A program made the position numbers and the translations under genes. Source: an uncultured Woeseiaceae bacterium (GTDB lineage Bacteria > Pseudomonadota > Gammaproteobacteria > Steroidobacterales > Woeseiaceae). From it: a stretch of 64,000 nt of DNA. The stretch covers positions 186,001-250,000 of the forward strand of contig CALZJH010000001.1 in NCBI GenBank assembly GCA_945787845.1, written 5' to 3'. The stretch's first letter is position 1; each line of letters starts with the position of its first letter. The notes under the pieces were generated by a model, which had not been told where the DNA came from, did no database searches, and saw only the letters and a list, made by a program, of their open reading frames with translations. This document shows positions 60,210-64,000 of this stretch, in pieces.

Positions 60210-61286
60210 TCAGCCCGTATAACGGTCCTGGGTCTTGTTGCTTGCGAGAACTTTGCTGCCGGTTCGCAGGCCCGAGTGACCAACAACGACGATGACTTCG
60301 TCCTCGCTCAATCCACCAAGGATCTCGACGTTGCCGTCTGCCTCGATGCCGATCTGGATGGTACGCAGGGAGACCTCACCGTCAACTACCACGTAAACGG
60401 TGCTCTCTTCGTCCTCGGCGAGCAGCGCCTCAGCGGGTATCACGAGCGCGTTCTTGTGTTGCTCATACGAAATCGTGAATCGGCCGAACATACCGGGCGC
60501 GAGTTCGCCACCCGCGTTGTCGATAATGGCCGTCGCGCGAAACGTGCCGTTGCGCGTATCGATCGTCGGGCTGATGCGTTCTATCGTGGCCGGGAAGCGA
60601 ATGCCCGGCATCGACGCAACCTCGATATCCGCTGCATGGCCGACGGCAAACTTCGAAAGCTCGGACTGCGGAATCTGCAGGTAGGCAATCAGCTCCGTGG
60701 TATCGGTAATACGGAAGGCGATGTCGTTGACCTTGAGATTCTGTCCTGGCTTGATTTCGCGCGCGGCAACAATGCCGTCGATCGGCGCCCGAATCTTCGA
60801 ATAGTCGTAGGTGAGTTTCGTGAGTTCGTACAGGGCCTCGAGCGCTTCGAGTTCGTACTGCAGGCTGTCAAACATCGACGCGCTGATCAGGCCGCGCTGG
60901 TTCAGGTCGACGTTACGTTCGTACTCGGTCCGCGCACGATCGAGGTTCGCCCTGGCGGCCAGCATTTCGAGTCGCAGGCGTTCGCCGTCAAGGCGCGCCA
61001 GTACCTGCCCCGCGACAACAAGGTCACCTTCTTCGACGAGGAGTTCGACGACCTCGCCGGGAACCCGTGCGATGACCGGTGCATCGGCATCGGAAGTGAT
61101 GGTCGCGGTAGCGTCGTACTTGGCAAAAATGTCCACGCGATACGGCCGCGCAACCTCGACCGGTACCGGGGTTGACGCCAGGATGGCTTCTTCGTCCGTC
61201 ACACTGGCTTCGCCCGAGCCGCAGCCCGCCAACAAGGCCGATGCAGCCAGTGTCAGTGTCGCAATGATCGATGTTGTGGCTTTCAT
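60210..61286 (-). CDS. RND efflux membrane-fusion lipoprotein (first)
   Basis: 358 residues from ATG 61286, behind GGGGATC. Lipoprotein signal ASALLAGCGSG. Same adaptor layout as the next gene: VIARVPGEVVELLVEEGDLVVAGQVLARLDGERL, a short hairpin coiled coil, and YSKIRAPIDGIVAAREIKPGQNLKVNDIAFRI. First gene of the operon. Its promoter carries the inverted repeat shared with the gntR operon, so the YtrA-type repressor may control it. Two adaptor genes followed by two pump genes is an unusual operon content. Confidence 0.92.
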   Translation of the reverse strand: MKATTSIIATLTLAASALLAGCGSGEASVTDEEAILASTPVPVEVARPYRVDIFAKYDATATITSDADAPVIARVPGEVVELLVEEGDLVVAGQVLARLDGERLRLEMLAARANLDRARTEYERNVDLNQRGLISASMFDSLQYELEALEALYELTKLTYDYSKIRAPIDGIVAAREIKPGQNLKVNDIAFRITDTTELIAYLQIPQSELSKFAVGHAADIEVASMPGIRFPATIERISPTIDTRNGTFRATAIIDNAGGELAPGMFGRFTISYEQHKNALVIPAEALLAEDEESTVYVVVDGEVSLRTIQIGIEADGNVEILGGLSEDEVIVVVGHSGLRTGSKVLASNKTQDRYTG

Positions 61287-61308
61287 GATCCCCAGGCCGT
61301 CTTGTTTA

Positions 61309-61348
61309 GTGTTGTAGTGAAGTATAACACTAGTTCGGTATAACGCAA
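61309..61348 (-). promoter_or_regulatory. Promoter and GntR-type operator of the RND efflux operon
   Basis: On the minus strand: -35 TTGCGT (61348-61343), 16-base spacer, -10 TATACT (61326-61321). The dyad GTGTTATACT, two bases, ACTACAACAC (61330-61309) overlaps the -10. A 29-base block (61335-61307) is identical at 25 positions to 16224-16252, in the same orientation to its promoter and gene. Start codon of the first gene is 22 bases downstream. Confidence 0.78.
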
Positions 61349-61504
61349 CCCGCGAATTCACAAGCTTGAATCAGTGAACGCGCGCATTGAAAATCAAAGA
61401 GTTACGGTCGTCGAAGTCGCAAAATTGCCACTTCTTGACTCTTAGATGCACGAGACAGGGATTTGGATTGATTAATTGCCGTTTAGTTTCACCGGCAGTG
61501 GCGG

Positions 61505-64000
61505 TCAGGTGGTCGAGGACGCGGGCGGGTTGGGATGCAGCGAGCGCCGCTCTCGCCAGCGGCGTATCACGTTGGCCTGGACCATCAGCAGGCTTGGCGT
61601 CAGCAGCAGGGTCAGAATCGTGGCGAAGGCGAGGCCGCCCGCGACGGACGATGCGAGTTGGGTCCACCACTGCGAGCTGGGAGCCCCGATCGATACGTCA
61701 CGATCGATCAGATTGATGTTGACGCCGAGAACCATGGGCATCAGGCCGACAATAGTCGTCACCGTTGTGAGCAGCACGGGCCGCAGGCGGATCGCGCAGG
61801 TTCGGAGAATTGCGTCGAACGGCTGATCGCCACGGCTGCGAAGCACATTGTAGGTATCGATAAAGACGATATTGTTGTTAACGACGATGCCGGCCAGCGT
61901 TATGACGCCCACGCTGCTCATGATGACGCCAAACGGCTTGCCCATGAGCAGGTGGCCGAGCAGGACGCCACCAGTGGAAAACAGAACCGCTGTCAGGATC
62001 AGCCCGGCCTGGTAAATGCTGTTGAACTGCGTGACCAGGATGATGGCCATGATGGCAAGGGCCATGAGCATTGCGCGCGCAAGAAAGTCCATGTCTTCCT
62101 GCTGGTCTTCGGTGCTGCCTCGGAACGACCAGCTGACACGGGGATCAACGCCAAGAGACGGCACTTCCGCTTTTAATTCGCTCACAATGTCGTTAACCAG
62201 TACGCCCGCTGCGACGTCGGCATCGATGGCCAGTGTGCGTCGCATATCGGTACGCTTGATCGTGCTGACTTTCTGCGCGGGCACACGCTCGATAAATGTA
62301 CTGATCGGGACAAGACCCTGTGCGGTCGGAATCCTGAGTTCATCGATCTGCGAAAGGCTGCGGCTTGCGGCGGGATAGCGCACGCGAATATCGATTTCGT
62401 CGTCGCTGTCATCCGGTCGGTATTCACCAATCTTGATGCCGTTTGTAACGAGCTGCACCATGGCACCAACCAGGGAAATGTCGGCCCCGAAGCGTGCGGC
62501 TTCTGCACGGTCGACCTGGATCTGCCATTCGATCCCGGGCAACGGACGACTGTCCTCGATATTCACGATCGAGGCGTTGGCTTCCATGTGCGAACGCACG
62601 CGGTCGACAGCATTGTCCAGTTGTTCGGGGAATCGCGACGAGAATTCGATGCGAATCGGCTTACCGAGGGGCGGCCCGGGATCCGGCTTTCGCGTTTCGA
62701 TGCGGATGCCGACCAGGTCCTTGGTGCGCTCGCGTATCTCGGCCAGGATGTCGTCTGCCGGCCGTCGTTGGCTCCAGTCGACATAATTGAGCGTCAACGT
62801 ACCGATCTGATCCTCGGCCCCCTGGTCGCTCGCACCGGTCTTGGCGTAGAGGAACTCGATCTCCGGCATGCCGAGCACGCGCTCCTCGACCTGGCCGACA
62901 AGGTGGTCGCGCTCATCGGTCGAGAGATCGCCACGCGCACGAATGTCTACCATCCCGAACGGTTGCTCGACGTCGGGGAAATATTCGACGCCTTTGCCGA
63001 AGATGAAGAACGCTGCGTATACACCAATGAGAAGACCGGTCACAGCGGCGACGTTCAGCCATGGCCGTCGCAGCGTCCTTTTCAGGAACTGGATATAGCG
63101 CCCGGTGAGACCCGTGACCTCGTCGAGATCGCCTGTTTCTGCGGCCGCGAGATTGCGCCTGGCCTCTTCGGTGTTCGCACCAGTGCGGCCGAAGATCGCT
63201 CCCAGCGTCGGCACAAACAGCAGGGCCATAAACAACGACGCCGACAGAACTGCAATCAGCGTGATGGGCAGGTACTTCATGAATTCGCCGGACGTCCCGG
63301 GCCACAGGGCGAGTGGTACGAATGCGGCGAGCGTCGTGCAGGTTGAGGCAATAATCGGCAGAGACATGCGCACTGCTGCCCGCGAATAGGCGTCGTGCCT
63401 GGAATCGCCTTCAGCCATCCGGCGGTCGGCCATTTCGGTGACGACAATGGCGCCGTCCACGAGCATGCCGACAGCCATGATCAGCGCGAACAGCACCATC
63501 ATGTTGATCGTCACGCCGAATGACCCGATCAGGAGAATGCCCATCAGGAAGCTGCCGGGAATTGCGACCCCGACCAGCAGCGCAGAGCGGATTCCGAGAA
63601 TACCGATGATGACGACGAACACGAGCAGGACGGCGGCAATCACGTTGTTCTGCAGCTCGGACAACATGTCGTTCACATCTTTGGACTTGTCACGCGATGC
63701 AACGATCTCGATGTCCGCGGGCCAGTAGGCGCGCTCCTCGTCAATAATGGCATTGACCTCGGCGATCGTATCGATGACATTCGCGCGCGATCGCTGGATG
63801 ACCTCTATTGCAAGCGCGGACTTGCCGTTCAGGCGGGCAACGCTTTCGGCATCTTTGTACGTGCGTCTTACCTGCGCGATGTCTTTGAAATGCACCACGC
63901 GTTCGCCGACGGCCTTGATCGGCATGTTGAGAACATCCTCGGCACTTTCGAAAACACCAGGCACCTTGACCGGAAATCGGCCTTCGCTGGCATGCAGGGC
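61505..64000 (-). CDS. RND-family efflux pump (5' end beyond window)
   Basis: Open frame from base 64000, so the N-terminus is missing; the 832 codons visible include RFPVKVPGVFESAEDV, LFALIMAVGMLVDGAIVVTEMADRRM with the relay Asp, and MSSVGVITLAGIVVNNNIVFIDTYN in the second half. It differs from the two downstream pumps in sequence (a different RND subfamily) and belongs to another operon, whose adaptor gene would be beyond the window. The 218 bases between it and the next operon start contain the shared operator; I see no clear terminator. Confidence 0.92.
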   Translation of the reverse strand, partial: ALHASEGRFPVKVPGVFESAEDVLNMPIKAVGERVVHFKDIAQVRRTYKDAESVARLNGKSALAIEVIQRSRANVIDTIAEVNAIIDEERAYWPADIEIVASRDKSKDVNDMLSELQNNVIAAVLLVFVVIIGILGIRSALLVGVAIPGSFLMGILLIGSFGVTINMMVLFALIMAVGMLVDGAIVVTEMADRRMAEGDSRHDAYSRAAVRMSLPIIASTCTTLAAFVPLALWPGTSGEFMKYLPITLIAVLSASLFMALLFVPTLGAIFGRTGANTEEARRNLAAAETGDLDEVTGLTGRYIQFLKRTLRRPWLNVAAVTGLLIGVYAAFFIFGKGVEYFPDVEQPFGMVDIRARGDLSTDERDHLVGQVEERVLGMPEIEFLYAKTGASDQGAEDQIGTLTLNYVDWSQRRPADDILAEIRERTKDLVGIRIETRKPDPGPPLGKPIRIEFSSRFPEQLDNAVDRVRSHMEANASIVNIEDSRPLPGIEWQIQVDRAEAARFGADISLVGAMVQLVTNGIKIGEYRPDDSDDEIDIRVRYPAASRSLSQIDELRIPTAQGLVPISTFIERVPAQKVSTIKRTDMRRTLAIDADVAAGVLVNDIVSELKAEVPSLGVDPRVSWSFRGSTEDQQEDMDFLARAMLMALAIMAIILVTQFNSIYQAGLILTAVLFSTGGVLLGHLLMGKPFGVIMSSVGVITLAGIVVNNNIVFIDTYNVLRSRGDQPFDAILRTCAIRLRPVLLTTVTTIVGLMPMVLGVNINLIDRDVSIGAPSSQWWTQLASSVAGGLAFATILTLLLTPSLLMVQANVIRRWRERRSLHPNPPASSTT

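Noticed and set aside
1-64000. CRISPR arrays, insertion sequences, integrases, prophage genes, tRNA or rRNA genes
   Set aside because: Looked for and not seen; no transposase or integrase motif and no regular direct repeats.

Overview
The window is 64 kb of GC-rich bacterial chromosome, densely packed with genes on both strands. There are no insertion sequences, prophage genes, CRISPR arrays, rRNA or tRNA genes that I can see. The gene types suggest a gammaproteobacterium, probably a marine, aerobic, non-enteric lineage (Woeseia/Chromatiales/Xanthomonadales-like; this placement is inference). They include E. coli-type GshA, long membrane FadE, PspF/PspA/PspC, ExeA/GspA-type ATPase, IspA, a GlyGly-CTERM protein and proteobacterial RND pumps. 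Many starts are GTG or TTG with good Shine-Dalgarno sites, so several starts here were moved from the longest ORF.

Region by region. 1-3.3 kb (minus): partial ExeA-like ATPase, DNA polymerase IV, farnesyl diphosphate synthase. 3.4-9.5 kb: a complete mevalonate pathway, namely mvaD, phosphomevalonate kinase, an HMG-CoA reductase/mevalonate kinase fusion, idi, and a convergent HMG-CoA synthase; next to ispA this covers acetoacetyl-CoA to FPP. 9.5-14.7 kb (minus): DUF4399 lipoprotein, zinc-ribbon/DUF3667 membrane protein, FadE with a lysine-rich tail, malate dehydrogenase. 14.8-16.1 kb (minus): ECF sigma factor and its likely membrane anti-sigma. 16.2-18.7 kb (plus): small membrane peptide, terminator, YtrA-type GntR repressor, ABC ATPase and permease. 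18.7-21.6 kb: phage-shock locus with pspF divergent from a sigma-54 pspA-pspC-pspC-pspB-like operon. 21.6-32 kb: secreted protein, GGDEF/EAL protein, bactofilin, gshA, a duplicated membrane-anchored pair, an NAD(P)H:ferredoxin-reductase-like flavoprotein, and an SLC13-type transporter with four RCK_C domains. 32-38.7 kb: alpha/beta hydrolase, UvrD-like helicase behind a LexA-like box, a periplasmic protein, ilvA and dihydroorotase. 38.8-43.5 kb: a three-gene 2-oxoacid:ferredoxin oxidoreductase operon with a GltD-like flavin/Fe-S partner. 43.5-52.8 kb: orphan ExbD, Tat-exported epimerase, DUF2330, RnfD-like protein, a second ECF sigma/anti-sigma pair, a cysteine-desulfurase-like enzyme, a 26-codon micro-ORF with an ideal ribosome-binding site, TerB-like and EamA genes, and a GlyGly-CTERM protein. 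52.7-61.3 kb (minus): an efflux operon of two membrane-fusion proteins and two RND pumps. 61.5-64 kb: a third RND pump cut by the window end.

The most interesting signals are these. (1) A 29-bp promoter/operator block is nearly identical (25 of 29) upstream of the GntR/ABC operon and of the RND operon 45 kb away, in the same orientation and with the same -35/-10 spacing; the GntR protein probably represses both. (2) The compact mevalonate locus contains the HMGR-mevalonate kinase fusion. (3) The micro-ORF at 50250-50330 has a Shine-Dalgarno fully complementary to the 16S 3' end. (4) A near-LexA box precedes the helicase.
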